From: Bacillus sp. CH140a_4T
Lineage (GTDB): Bacteria; Bacillota; Bacilli; Bacillales; Bacillaceae_G
Reading direction: 5' to 3'
NCBI RefSeq assembly: GCF_008923725.1
Contig: NZ_WBPF01000019.1
Span: forward strand, 124,001 to 188,000
Length of the DNA stretch: 64,000 bases
Of this stretch, positions 1-8,385 are shown piece by piece. Each line of letters begins with the position of its first letter. Positions within the stretch are counted from its first letter, which is position 1. Position numbers and translations under genes: made by a program. Below the pieces are notes generated by a model, which was given only the letters and a program-made list of their open reading frames with translations, searched no databases and was not told where the DNA came from.

Positions 1-1195
1 ATTCTTCATTTGCTGTAATTCCTTTAATACAATATTCACGGAATACACGGAATCCGTTATTCATAATACTAATAGATTGAATTAAATTAAATACGAGTAC
101 AGGCTCCATTACGTTTAACTCTAATTGTCCCGCTTCTGACGCTAAGCAAATTGTATGATCATTACCAATTACTTGGAAAGCAACTTGATTAATTACTTCT
201 GCCATAACAGGGTTTACTTTCCCTGGCATAATAGATGAACCTGGTTGACGAGCTGGCAATTGAATCTCCGCCAATCCAACACGTGGACCAGATGCCATAA
301 TACGAAGGTCATTCGCAATTTTAGACATATTCATCATACATACTTTTAATGCCGCAGATACTTCTGTGTATGCATCCGTGTTTTGCGTTGCATCAACTAA
401 ATGCTCTGCACCAACAAGTGGGAATCCGCTAAATGTTCTCAAGTGTTTAACCACTTGTTCAATGTACATAGGGTTTGCATTTAATCCCGTACCAACAGCT
501 GTCGCCCCCATGTTCACTTCATATAAATGTTGGCGAGACTGTTTAATTCTCTTTATATCACGCTCAAGCACGCGGCTATACGCTTCGAATTCTTGTCCAA
601 GACGAATCGGAACAGCATCTTGTAAATGTGTACGCCCCATTTTAATAACGTGATCGAACTCTTTTGCTTTTACACGGAAAGCTGCATGAAGTTCTTCCAT
701 TGTAATAAGAAGTTCTTCTAACATCATAAGAGTTGCAATATGAATTCCCGTTGGAAACGCATCATTCGTTGATTGAGCCATATTCACATGCGTGTTTGGA
801 CTAATCTTTGCATACTCGCCTTTTTCATATCCCATACGTTCTAACGCTCGATTAGCGATTACTTCATTTGTATTCATATTAATAGAAGTTCCAGCACCGC
901 CTTGGATTGGATCCACGATAAATTGATCATGAAATTTCCCGTCAACAATTTCTTGTGCTGCCTCTGCAATTTCATGTCCAATGTCTTTCGCTAAGTAACC
1001 AGTATCCATATTTGCAAGTGCCGCCGCTTTTTTCACAATTGCCATTGCCGTAATGAGTGACGGATGAATGCGATATCCTGTAATCGGGAAGTTTTCTACA
1101 GCACGTAATGTTTGTACACCATAATAAGCTACACTTGGTACTTCCTTTTCACCTAAAAAGTCTTTTTCTATACGTATATCCTTCGTTGCTATCAT
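1..1195 (-). CDS. aspA: Aspartate ammonia-lyase (aspartase), 3' end beyond window
   Basis: Cytosolic enzyme that deaminates L-aspartate to fumarate and ammonia, feeding aspartate into the TCA cycle. The reverse-strand reading frame is open from 1195 to the window edge (about 398 codons). It shows the fumarase/aspartase superfamily motifs: GGAGTSINMNTNEV near residue 100 and the signature GSSIMPGKVNP near residue 320. The GTSINMNTNEV form and the ITANE sequence at the edge favour aspartase over fumarase or argininosuccinate lyase. Two in-frame ATGs are present at 1201 and 1195. The AGGTG ribosome-binding site abuts the first and sits 6 nt from the second, so 1195 is preferred. Transcription likely starts about 90 bp upstream from a promoter overlapped by a cre site. 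Only the C-terminal part is missing, cut by the window. Confidence 0.93.
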   Translation of the reverse strand, partial: MIATKDIRIEKDFLGEKEVPSVAYYGVQTLRAVENFPITGYRIHPSLITAMAIVKKAAALANMDTGYLAKDIGHEIAEAAQEIVDGKFHDQFIVDPIQGGAGTSINMNTNEVIANRALERMGYEKGEYAKISPNTHVNMAQSTNDAFPTGIHIATLMMLEELLITMEELHAAFRVKAKEFDHVIKMGRTHLQDAVPIRLGQEFEAYSRVLERDIKRIKQSRQHLYEVNMGATAVGTGLNANPMYIEQVVKHLRTFSGFPLVGAEHLVDATQNTDAYTEVSAALKVCMMNMSKIANDLRIMASGPRVGLAEIQLPARQPGSSIMPGKVNPVMAEVINQVAFQVIGNDHTICLASEAGQLELNVMEPVLVFNLIQSISIMNNGFRVFREYCIKGITANEE

Positions 1196-1293
1196 TTTCA
1201 TCACCTATACTTTTCATTCTAAATCCTTATCTAAAAAATTCGCCCTCTAAAAATACGAGTATCATGCAGAAGAATTTTTCAGTATCCACCTTC

Positions 1294-1325
1294 ACTATAT
1301 AGCACCTTTTTTGAAAGCGCAAACA
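1294..1325 (-). promoter_or_regulatory. aspA promoter overlapped by a cre (CcpA) site
   Basis: On the reverse strand TTGCGC (1322-1317) and TATAGT (1299-1294) are separated by 17 bp, a good sigma-A promoter. The 15-mer TTGAAAGCGCAAACA on the + strand (1311-1325) fits the cre consensus WTGNAANCGNWNNCW at every fixed position and covers the -35 element. CcpA binding here should repress aspA when glucose is present. Confidence 0.75.
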
Positions 1326-1367
1326 TTTATCTTTCTATATATATCTTTTATAAAAAAATATAGAAAA

Positions 1368-2666
1368 TCATTCTTCTACCCTCTTTATTTCCACTCGTTT
1401 AATTTGATGCATATCCTTTTCAAGAACTTTAAAAGAAAAGCCGGATTTTTCAATAACATCTCCTTCAGCAACGATTTGCTTTTGTACCATAATCCAGCCA
1501 CCGATTGTATCTACATCATCAGCGATTAAGTGTATGCCAAATAAATCATTCACTTCACTAATAAGCACTTTTCCCTCTACGATTTTATAGCCTTCACTTA
1601 TATGCTCTATAGGCGGGTGTTCATCTTCATCGTATTCATCTCGGATTTCTCCAACAATTTCTTCTAAAATATCTTCTAGTGTAACAATCCCTGCTGTACC
1701 GCCGTATTCATCATATAATACAGCTAACGGAATTCGTTTTCTTTGCATTTGTAATAGCAAATCATGGATAGGAATATTTTCTAACACCTCAATAACTGGC
1801 CTTGTATATGGTGTAATCGAGCACTCCTCCTCTCGATTACCATCCATATAACGAATAAATAAATCCTTTACATTAACCATCCCAATGATTTCATCTTTAT
1901 CTTCACCAAATACGGGATACCTCGTATATTTTTCTTGTGCGATTATTTTAATGTGTGTTTCAAATGGTTCGTCCTCATATAAGCCTACAACTTCCGTACG
2001 AGGTACCATAATTTCCTTTGCGACTCTATTATCGAATTCAAAAATATTATTTACATATTTAAATTCCCTTTGATTAATCTCTCCGCTCTCATAACTCTCA
2101 GATAAGATGAATCGTAATTCTTCCTCCGAATGAGCTACTTCATGTTCAGAAGCCGGATGTAATCCGAATAACCCTGTCACAAGCCTTGCTGAACCATTTA
2201 AAGCCCAAATAAACGGATACATTACTCGGTAAAAGTAAATAATTGGCTTCGATAATAATAAGCTAACTTGCTCTGCCCTTTGTATAGCGAGCGTCTTCGG
2301 AGCAAGTTCACCAATAACAACATGTAAAAACGTAATCACTGCAAAGGCAATAATAAATGAAACTGTACTTGCAATTGCAGGAGATAAGTGTAGTTTTAAA
2401 AACAACGGCTCGAGTAAATGTTTTATTGTCGGCTCGCCTAACCACCCAAGTCCTAAAGCAGTAATTGTAATACCTAACTGACATGCTGATAAATACTCAT
2501 CTAAATTTGAAGTTACTTTTTTAGCTGCCAATGCTCCTCTTCGTTTTTCAATAACGAGTTGATCAATACGACTGCTACGCACCTTAATAATTGCAAACTC
2601 AACAGCCACAAAAAATGCTGTTAACGCAATAAGGATGGCTACCATCAATAATTTTAAAATATCCAC
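1368..2666 (-). CDS. CNNM/CorC-type membrane protein with CBS domains (hemolysin-C-like family)
   Basis: Membrane protein of the CNNM (DUF21) – CBS pair – CorC_HlyC family, linked in other bacteria to magnesium/cobalt export or resistance. In its 432 residues, the first ~190 hold the DUF21 membrane domain with several hydrophobic segments, including an N-terminal one at about 3-24. The two CBS motifs lie at about 205-335 (MVPRTEVVGL, KIIAQEKYTRYPVFG, then a second unit ending in YGGTAGIVTLEDILEEIVG). The C-terminal CorC_HlyC transporter-associated domain covers about 345-425. Length is normal for the family. The start is GTG with AAAGGA five nt upstream, and part of that site lies in a hairpin (see separate entry). 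Despite the database label 'hemolysin', ion transport is the likelier job. Confidence 0.88.
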   Translation of the reverse strand: MDILKLLMVAILIALTAFFVAVEFAIIKVRSSRIDQLVIEKRRGALAAKKVTSNLDEYLSACQLGITITALGLGWLGEPTIKHLLEPLFLKLHLSPAIASTVSFIIAFAVITFLHVVIGELAPKTLAIQRAEQVSLLLSKPIIYFYRVMYPFIWALNGSARLVTGLFGLHPASEHEVAHSEEELRFILSESYESGEINQREFKYVNNIFEFDNRVAKEIMVPRTEVVGLYEDEPFETHIKIIAQEKYTRYPVFGEDKDEIIGMVNVKDLFIRYMDGNREEECSITPYTRPVIEVLENIPIHDLLLQMQRKRIPLAVLYDEYGGTAGIVTLEDILEEIVGEIRDEYDEDEHPPIEHISEGYKIVEGKVLISEVNDLFGIHLIADDVDTIGGWIMVQKQIVAEGDVIEKSGFSFKVLEKDMHQIKRVEIKRVEE

Positions 2667-2673
2667 ATATGTC

Positions 2674-2694
2674 CTTTAGCTTTCTTAGCTAAAG
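2674..2694 (-). promoter_or_regulatory. Hairpin over the ribosome-binding site of the CNNM gene
   Basis: Reverse-strand arms CTTTAGC and GCTAAAG (7 bp, 7-nt loop) lie directly upstream of the GTG start at 2666, and the 3' arm contains part of the AAAGGA site. A second strong purine run, AAAGGAGG (near 2700-2707), lies upstream of the hairpin with no start codon at a usable distance. Together they suggest translational control or a standby site; this is an inference from layout only. Confidence 0.4.
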
Positions 2695-2773
2695 TTACAC
2701 CTCCTTTAAAAAAGAAGTTTCACTTTAGTTTCTTCATTTATTTGAAAGCAACCCTATATAAAATTCACCAATT

Positions 2774-3160
2774 TCAAGCCTCATACAATTCTAAAGGCAA
2801 GCCATCAGGATCTTGGAAAAAGACAAATTTTTTATCCGTAATTTCATCCATACGTATCGCTTCAGTCTCCACACCGCATTGTTTTAAATTGTTTACAGCT
2901 TCTTCTATATTTGTAACAGCAAATGCTAAATGTCTAAGTCCAGCTGCTTCTGGAAAACTTGGGCGCTCAGGTGGACTAGGAAATGAAAATAATTCAATTT
3001 GATACTCTTCCCCTACACATAAATCTAATTTATAAGAATCTCGTTCTTTTCTATATACTTCATTTATCGCTTTAAAACCTAATATCCGAGTATAAAAATC
3101 CTTTGACAGTTCATAATTCGAACAAATAATTGCAACGTGGTGCACTCTACATATATTCAT
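2774..3160 (-). CDS. VOC-superfamily metalloprotein (glyoxalase I-like, GloA2/YwkD type)
   Basis: 128-residue vicinal-oxygen-chelate protein, the size of a one-subunit glyoxalase I-like enzyme. Two beta-alpha-beta-beta-beta modules can be followed: the first begins at VHHVAI (residues 6-11), the second at GLRHLAF (74-80). The four expected metal ligands are all present at H8, E56, H77 and E124 (final LELYEA). It resembles the GloA2/YwkD group, whose substrate is not firmly known, so lactoylglutathione-lyase activity should not be assumed, especially as Bacillus uses bacillithiol. It starts at ATG 3160 and is divergent from the nucleoside transporter, with 91 bp between them. Confidence 0.85.
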   Translation of the reverse strand: MNICRVHHVAIICSNYELSKDFYTRILGFKAINEVYRKERDSYKLDLCVGEEYQIELFSFPSPPERPSFPEAAGLRHLAFAVTNIEEAVNNLKQCGVETEAIRMDEITDKKFVFFQDPDGLPLELYEA

Positions 3161-3251
3161 GCTCTCTCTATTCCTTTCTTTACCAAAGATGCATATTCTC
3201 CCTTGAAATGAAAAACATATATAGCAGAATATCTCTTTTAGGGGGCTTACT

Positions 3252-4430
3252 ATGAAATTTATTACTTTTTTCGTGGGACTTATCGTTGTTTTCTTCCTTG
3301 CTTATATTGCTAGCAACAATAAGAAACATATTAAATTTAAACCAATTTTCATCATGCTTATTATACAGTTGATTTTAACCTATTTATTATTAAATACAGA
3401 AATCGGCCTCATACTTATTCGGGTCATTTCCAGTCTGTTTACAAAGCTACTCGATTATGCTGCTGATGGTATAAACTTCGTATTTGGCGGTCTTGCCAAT
3501 ACAGGTGAAATGTCATTTTTCCTTACTGTATTATTACCAATTGTCTTCATTTCCGTCTTAATTGGTATACTACAGCATTTCAAAATACTACCATTTTTTA
3601 TTCATTGGATCGGTTACTTCCTTAGCAAAATAAATGGGCTTGGGAAATTAGAATCTTACAACGCTATCGCATCTGCTATTGTCGGCCAATCAGAAGTTTT
3701 TATTACGGTTAAAAAACAATTAGCTCAAATTCCAAAACACCGTCTTTATACACTTTGTGCTTCTGCCATGTCAACCGTATCTATGTCTATCGTAGGTGCC
3801 TACATGACAATGATTGAACCTAAATATGTAGTAACCGCACTCGTTCTCAATTTATTTAGTGGGTTTATTATCGTACTCATCATTAACCCTTACGATGTGA
3901 AAGATGACGAAGATATTTTAGAAATTAAAGGCGAAAAGCAAAGCTTTTTTGAAATGCTTGGAGAATACATTCTAGATGGCTTTCGCGTAGCCATCGTTGT
4001 CGGCGCTATGCTCATCGGATTCGTCGCATTAATTAGCTGCATTAATGACCTATTCCTCATTATATTCGGCATTACTTTCCAGCAATTGATCGGCTACGTA
4101 TTTGCGCCTGTTGCATTCCTTATCGGTGTACCAAGTTCTGAAATTGTCACAGCTGGTAGCATTATGGCAACGAAGCTGGTAACGAATGAATTTGTAGCAA
4201 TGATGGACCTTAGTAAAATTTCTAATAGCCTTTCTCCTCGTACAGTTGGTATTATTTCTGTCTTCCTCGTCTCTTTTGCTAACTTTTCTTCTATCGGCAT
4301 TATTTCAGGTGCGGTAAAAGGATTAAACGAAGAACAAGGAAACGTCGTTGCCAGATTTGGCCTTAAATTACTATATGGAGCTACTCTCGTTAGCATTTTA
4401 TCTGCAATTATCGTAAGCATTATGTTGTAA
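3252..4430 (+). CDS. nupC: Concentrative nucleoside transporter (NupC/CNT family)
   Basis: Inner-membrane nucleoside:cation symporter of the CNT family, 392 residues, the usual length for Bacillus members. Order of domains: an N-terminal hydrophobic segment with basic NNKKHIKFK (residues 23-31), the 'gate' domain in the middle, and the C-terminal core with long hydrophobic helices ending at SAIIVSIML. Family motifs visible are [11 protein letters not shown] (about 143-153) and [20 protein letters not shown] (about 294-313), which include the substrate-contacting glutamates. ATG 3252 is preceded by AGGGGGC. A terminator lies 50 bp downstream, so it is probably monocistronic. The exact nucleoside preference cannot be read from sequence; several paralogues occur in this bacterial group. 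Confidence 0.88.
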   Translation: MKFITFFVGLIVVFFLAYIASNNKKHIKFKPIFIMLIIQLILTYLLLNTEIGLILIRVISSLFTKLLDYAADGINFVFGGLANTGEMSFFLTVLLPIVFISVLIGILQHFKILPFFIHWIGYFLSKINGLGKLESYNAIASAIVGQSEVFITVKKQLAQIPKHRLYTLCASAMSTVSMSIVGAYMTMIEPKYVVTALVLNLFSGFIIVLIINPYDVKDDEDILEIKGEKQSFFEMLGEYILDGFRVAIVVGAMLIGFVALISCINDLFLIIFGITFQQLIGYVFAPVAFLIGVPSSEIVTAGSIMATKLVTNEFVAMMDLSKISNSLSPRTVGIISVFLVSFANFSSIGIISGAVKGLNEEQGNVVARFGLKLLYGATLVSILSAIIVSIML

Positions 4431-4481
4431 TTAGGTAAAATTTTATCATTTTCTTATCCCTATCTTTTGTATACAATAACG

Positions 4482-4520
4482 AATAGATGTCTTTATAAAT
4501 AATCAAGACATCTATTTTTT
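4482..4520 (+). terminator. Rho-independent terminator after nupC
   Basis: Perfect 12-bp arms AATAGATGTCTT (4482-4493) and AAGACATCTATT (4505-4516), 11-nt loop, followed by a T run. Confidence 0.8.
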
Positions 4521-4617
4521 ATACATGTACAATCGCTTTTATTTAGCGTACAATATTTTTTATGTGTTTGAATGCGCTTCTAGATGTATACACTTTGATA
4601 GTTTTAAAGGAGAAAAA

Positions 4618-5634
4618 ATGATGAAATCCGATATGAACAAAGATACTCGAGCCAAAAAAGGACGCTCAAAGAAAAAACGTCTACTTTGGTTCCTTCTTAT
4701 TCCATTACTGATTATAGCACTTGGAGCAGGAGGTTACTCCTTCCATATATATAGTAAAGCAAAGTCTATATTAAGTAATGCCTATTCTGAACTGGGCCGC
4801 GGGGATAAATCCAGCAAACGTGAAAAAGCCGTTAAACCTATGACTGATAACATTTCTCTACTTATTATGGGTGTTGATGAAAGTGATATTAGGGGTAAAA
4901 ATTACGGAAAAGCAACTCGTACAGATGCGCTATTACTTGCAACAATTAATAAAAACGATAAATCTGTTAAGCTTGTCAGTATTCCACGTGACTCACGTGT
5001 CTACATTAAATCACGTGATAAATACGATAAAATTACACATGCGCACGTATTCGGTGGTGTGGACAGCACAATTGATACAGTAGAGAACTTTTTAGATGTT
5101 CCAGTTGATTACTATGTAAAATTCAACTTTAAATCATTTATTAAAATTGTCGATTCTCTTGGTGGTATTACTGTCGATGTTCCGGTTGAGTTTACAGAAC
5201 AAAATAGTAAAGACGAAGCAGGTGCAATTCATCTGAAAAAAGGACGTCAACATTTAAATGGAGAAGAGGCATTGGCACTAGCTAGAACTCGTCATATCGA
5301 CAGTGATTATATGCGCGGTCAACGACAACAGCTTGTTTTAGAAGCTATTGCTGAAAAAGCACTATCTCTGAATTCCATTAATAAAATTGGTGGCCTATTA
5401 GATGCTGTTGATAAAGACTTAAAAACAAATTTAACTTTTGATGATATGATGACCATTGCCAAAAATTCAATGGATTCCAATTTAAAAATGGACAAAATGC
5501 AAGTAGAAGGTACTGATAAATATATAGGTGGTATTTATTATTACGTTCCAAATGAAACAAGCGTCAATAATATTTCGACAACACTACAAGAACATCTCGG
5601 TGTTACGAATAAAAATGAACATAAAAAATTATAA
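4618..5634 (+). CDS. LytR-CpsA-Psr (LCP) family cell-wall glycopolymer ligase
   Basis: Membrane-anchored LCP protein expected to transfer teichoic-acid or other secondary polymers from lipid carrier to peptidoglycan on the outer face of the membrane. The start is ATG 4618 (or 4621), with AAAGGAG 5-8 nt upstream; the longer frame from 4525 has no ribosome-binding site. From 4618 it has 338 residues: a very basic N-terminus, a membrane segment at about 22-44, then the LCP domain with LLIMGVD, RTDALLLATIN, VSIPRDSRVYI and the conserved arginine-rich LARTRHIDSDYMRGQRQQ near residue 225. These carry the Asp/Arg residues that hold the polyprenyl pyrophosphate. A strong terminator follows the stop directly. 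Its exact polymer substrate is unknown. Confidence 0.88.
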   Translation: MMKSDMNKDTRAKKGRSKKKRLLWFLLIPLLIIALGAGGYSFHIYSKAKSILSNAYSELGRGDKSSKREKAVKPMTDNISLLIMGVDESDIRGKNYGKATRTDALLLATINKNDKSVKLVSIPRDSRVYIKSRDKYDKITHAHVFGGVDSTIDTVENFLDVPVDYYVKFNFKSFIKIVDSLGGITVDVPVEFTEQNSKDEAGAIHLKKGRQHLNGEEALALARTRHIDSDYMRGQRQQLVLEAIAEKALSLNSINKIGGLLDAVDKDLKTNLTFDDMMTIAKNSMDSNLKMDKMQVEGTDKYIGGIYYYVPNETSVNNISTTLQEHLGVTNKNEHKKL

Positions 5635-5635
5635 T

Positions 5636-5670
5636 AAAAAGGCTGCTAGATCTTTCTAGACAGCCTTTTT
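5636..5670 (+). terminator. Terminator after the LCP gene
   Basis: AAAAAGGCTG (5636-5645) pairs with CAGCCTTTTT (5661-5670), extended by inner CTAGA/TCTAG pairs; T-rich tail. It begins 1 nt after the stop codon and is symmetrical enough to act on both strands. Confidence 0.85.
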
Positions 5671-5723
5671 ATTATAATTTTCAACATATTTCTCGTACAT
5701 ATTGTGACAAAAAGAGACAATTA

Positions 5724-5784
5724 TTACAGCAATGTAACATTTTTTATAAAAACATTACACACATAATGGAAATAATAGTATACT
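5724..5784 (+). promoter_or_regulatory. BceR-type box and promoter upstream of the VanW gene
   Basis: TTACAGCAATGTAA (5724-5737) fits the motif TNACA-N4-TGTAA known for BceR-like response regulators of antimicrobial-peptide sensing systems. A TATACT -10 element lies 41 bp downstream (5779-5784), placing the box around -60. Three similar boxes occur elsewhere in the window with 44-bp spacing. The motif is short, so regulation is inferred. Confidence 0.45.
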
Positions 5785-5868
5785 AGTACGTACATAATGT
5801 TATTTTCATCATTTTTATACAAAAAATGTAATACATATATTTATACAAAAATTTCTGGGGGGAAATAA

Positions 5869-7131
5869 ATGAAGCTAAGTAAAATACTGATCGGTTCTGC
5901 AATTGCTGGGGGCATATTACTTTGTGTAGGCGGTGTTGGTGGATATCAATATGTATCCAAACTAAATAATCAATTAGATACTATTGCATTACCAAATACT
6001 ACATTTGAAGGTATTTCTCTCGATGGAAAAAATAAGAAAGATATTCAAGCAATTATTAATCAAAAGGTAACTGAATTAGACCAAAAATCTCTTACCTACA
6101 TATTCCAAAATGATAAACAAACGTACACATGGAAAGACGTAGGGATAAATTATAAGGAAAAAGATATTATCGACAAAATCTTTAAAGAACAAGAAGGAAA
6201 TGCAATGAATCGTTACCAAATGCGGAAGCAGGCTGAAAACGGTGAATTAAAACGTGATTATAAATTAACGCCTCAATTAAATACAACTGCTTATGAAAGC
6301 TTTATGAAGGATAAATATAATGACACATTAAAAAATCCTGTTAATGCAGAATTAAATATTGAAGGCTCTACAGTAAATATTAGCCAAAGTCAAAATGGTG
6401 AAAAAATTGACAAAGGAAAGTTAACTGATTTAACGAAACAGGCCATTACTTCTGGTACATCTGACGTTACGTTACCAGTTACACTATTAAAACCTGAACG
6501 TTCTACAGAAGATATACAGAAAATGGGCATTAAAGAAGTAATTGCTGAATATTCGACTCCAATGGCTGGTCGTAATGGGAACCAATCCTTTAACGTAAAT
6601 AAGTCAGCTAATACTTTAAGTGGAGTTATTGTCGCACCTGATGAAACATTTAGTTTTAATGGCCGTGTTGGCGTAACTGATGCTGCCCATGGTTATAAAT
6701 CCGCAGCAGTCTTTTCACAAGGTAAAGTTATACAAAGTGCAGGCGGAGGCGTTTGCCAAGTTAGTAGTACTTTATATAGCGCCGCTTTAAGAGCAGATTT
6801 AGGCATTGTTTCTCGAAGCAATCATTCGATGCCCGTAAATTATTTACCACTTGGGCAAGATGCAGCAGTGGCAGATTATGGTCCAGATTTAAAATTTAAA
6901 AACAATACAGGCAATCATATTTATATTCAAGCATTTTCAAATGGAGGCAGTATTACTACACGCATTTTCGGTACAAATACTGGTAAAAATGTTGAAGTTT
7001 CTTCTCAAGTAATTAGTAGAGCTAATGACAAAATAACAGCAGTTACGTATAAAAAAGTCACACAAAACGGTGAAGTAATATCTAATGGCCAAATTTCAAA
7101 AAGCGTATATAAAAGCGCTCCAAAACAATGA
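5869..7131 (+). CDS. VanW family protein with peptidoglycan-binding-like domain (YoaR type)
   Basis: 420-residue exported, membrane-anchored protein. Residues ~6-27 form a hydrophobic signal/anchor. Residues ~40-210 look like the YoaR-type putative peptidoglycan-binding domain. The VanW domain covers ~230-375 with GVIVAPDETFSFNGRVG, the hallmark GGGVCQVSSTLY (cysteine in the conserved position) and SRSNHSMPVNYLP. VanW occurs in some vancomycin-resistance clusters, but its reaction is not established, and this gene is not near vanA/H/X-like genes. ATG 5869 has a strong GGGGGG site. The upstream BceR-like box would suit a cell-envelope-stress role. A terminator shared with the opposite-strand gene follows. 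Confidence 0.82.
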   Translation: MKLSKILIGSAIAGGILLCVGGVGGYQYVSKLNNQLDTIALPNTTFEGISLDGKNKKDIQAIINQKVTELDQKSLTYIFQNDKQTYTWKDVGINYKEKDIIDKIFKEQEGNAMNRYQMRKQAENGELKRDYKLTPQLNTTAYESFMKDKYNDTLKNPVNAELNIEGSTVNISQSQNGEKIDKGKLTDLTKQAITSGTSDVTLPVTLLKPERSTEDIQKMGIKEVIAEYSTPMAGRNGNQSFNVNKSANTLSGVIVAPDETFSFNGRVGVTDAAHGYKSAAVFSQGKVIQSAGGGVCQVSSTLYSAALRADLGIVSRSNHSMPVNYLPLGQDAAVADYGPDLKFKNNTGNHIYIQAFSNGGSITTRIFGTNTGKNVEVSSQVISRANDKITAVTYKKVTQNGEVISNGQISKSVYKSAPKQ

Positions 7132-7162
7132 GGTGCTAATAAACGGGCAAATTTCAAAAAAG

Positions 7163-7191
7163 AAAAAGGCGTGATTTACTCACGCCTTTTT
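7163..7191. terminator. Bidirectional terminator between the VanW and immunity genes
   Basis: 12-bp perfect arms AAAAAGGCGTGA (7163-7174) and TCACGCCTTTTT (7180-7191) with a 5-nt loop and A/T runs at both sides. The right arm overlaps the last codons of the reverse-strand gene. Confidence 0.85.
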
Positions 7192-7452
7192 CTTTTGCAA
7201 TAATAGTAAAAAAGCTTCAAGATGGTCTTTCGTTTCTTCTAAGGACCACATACGATTTCCTAGCTTCGCAGCTAATACACACGCCTCTTCCCAAGCATCC
7301 TTTTTCTTCATATATAATAATTCATCGCGTAATTTCAAAACAATTTCTTCGTCTTCTTGCTCTATAAACTCTTCCATCACGCCTACTATTTCATCCTCAT
7401 GAACACTTAACGTACAGTACGATTTAAGAAAGTATTGTAATGTCGTATACAT
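7180..7452 (-). CDS. Probable immunity protein for the adjacent RNase A-like lipoprotein (CdiI-like)
   Basis: 90-residue acidic cytosolic protein with no signal peptide. Its pattern of an aromatic/leucine-rich first helix (LQYFLKSYC), a run of acids (EEFIEQEDEEIV) and a second helix (LKLRDELLYMKKK) resembles small CdiI-type immunity proteins that pair with RNase A-like CdiA toxins. I recognise this by pattern, not alignment. It starts at ATG 7452 with a strong GGGGGGAG site, 15 nt after the stop of the toxin-domain gene, so the two are almost certainly co-transcribed in the order toxin then immunity. The stop codon lies in the shared terminator. If the toxin assignment failed, this would be a plain hypothetical protein. 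Confidence 0.6.
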   Translation of the reverse strand: MYTTLQYFLKSYCTLSVHEDEIVGVMEEFIEQEDEEIVLKLRDELLYMKKKDAWEEACVLAAKLGNRMWSLEETKDHLEAFLLLLQKKKA

Positions 7453-7467
7453 ATGTACTCCCCCCTC

Positions 7468-7986
7468 TTATTTGTCAGATGGATAAGAAGTAATGATCTT
7501 ATATCCTAGATCTCCTGACTTATCTCTCGCTAAAACAGTAACAGTTTTGACTAACTTGTCTTTTACATTCATATATTTCTTTATTACCGTTTTTCCAACC
7601 GGGAATGAATGAGTTGTATTTAATACGAGACGAGCCTCTTTAGAATTCTTTAACCAATCTTGAATTTCCTTATCATGCTGCTTCAAACTATCTTTTACAG
7701 CTTTCGTCGCTGTTTCCTTATCATAGTATGTACTTGCCGCTGATACTTTATCTGTCTTCAAGCGATTCTTTAAATCCTCTTCTGTTTTGCCTACATGTCT
7801 TTCAATCGTATGACCATTTTTAGGTGGCCCTTCCATTTCATCTAAAATATTATCACTAATTTTTTCTACTGATGTCGATTGATTCCCTGTTTGTTTCTCT
7901 GTTTTTTGTTCTTTTCCTGCACATCCACTTAAGATCAGCATTAATGCCAATAAACTACTCAAGAAAAGACTACTTATTCGTTTCAT
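7468..7986 (-). CDS. Lipoprotein with RNase A-like (CdiA-CT type) toxin domain
   Basis: 172 residues from ATG 7986 (an ATG one codon earlier is too close to GAGGTG). A lipoprotein signal ends in LSGC, with the modified cysteine at about residue 22. After a short polar linker (23-50), residues ~55-170 match the bacterial RNase A-like domain found at the C-terminus of some CdiA contact-dependent inhibition toxins: GHTIERHVGKT (candidate catalytic His59 and/or His64), DKETATKAVKDSL, IQDWLKN, and the closing GYKIITSYP (candidate Thr166). Family knowledge: such domains cleave RNA in target cells. Here the domain is tethered as a lipoprotein rather than carried on a large adhesin. The small gene downstream is the likely immunity partner. 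Delivery route and activity are unknown. Confidence 0.72.
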   Translation of the reverse strand: MKRISSLFLSSLLALMLILSGCAGKEQKTEKQTGNQSTSVEKISDNILDEMEGPPKNGHTIERHVGKTEEDLKNRLKTDKVSAASTYYDKETATKAVKDSLKQHDKEIQDWLKNSKEARLVLNTTHSFPVGKTVIKKYMNVKDKLVKTVTVLARDKSGDLGYKIITSYPSDK

Positions 7987-8182
7987 CATATCACCTCTTC
8001 CATGATTATTATCATAACTTAACTAAAAGTCAATTTCACAACAAAAAAACATACATATTTTTTAAATCCCTCATTAAATTTGCACTATTACCACCATAGT
8101 TTCATCAAACTACTATTTTGGACCCTTTTTAAAATATACCCCCATGATTTTCAAATTATTTCCCGAATTAAATCACCATTAT

Positions 8183-8226
8183 AAATACCGAATAAACCCT
8201 TTAATTTCAGAATTCATTCGGTATTT
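8183..8226. other. AT-rich intergenic region (7987-8385) with a long inverted repeat
   Basis: The ~400-bp gap between the divergent lipoprotein and VTT genes has no credible ORF. It holds an inverted repeat with perfect 11-bp arms AAATACCGAAT (8183-8193) and ATTCGGTATTT (8216-8226), a 22-nt loop and T residues after it. It could end a short + strand transcript. Nothing else stands out apart from the promoter at 8330. Confidence 0.35.
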
Positions 8227-8329
8227 TTTAAAACATAAAAATATACCCCTTATTTTATATACCCAATACCTATATAAGGTATAATAATGGTGTTTCATCA
8301 ACATTTTTCTACATTATGTAAATTTGCAC

Positions 8330-8358
8330 TTGCCTACACAATAGAAATATGGTGTAAT
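8330..8358 (+). promoter_or_regulatory. Putative promoter for the VTT-domain gene
   Basis: TTGCCT (8330-8335), 17-bp spacer, TGTAAT (8353-8358), 27 bp before the ATG at 8386. Moderate match to the sigma-A consensus. Confidence 0.4.
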
Positions 8359-8385
8359 GCAAAAAAAGATAAAGGATTTTAAACA

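Noticed and set aside
8316-8331. TATGTAAATTTGCACT as a PlcR box for the VTT gene
   Set aside because: Two mismatches in the conserved CATA half; too weak.
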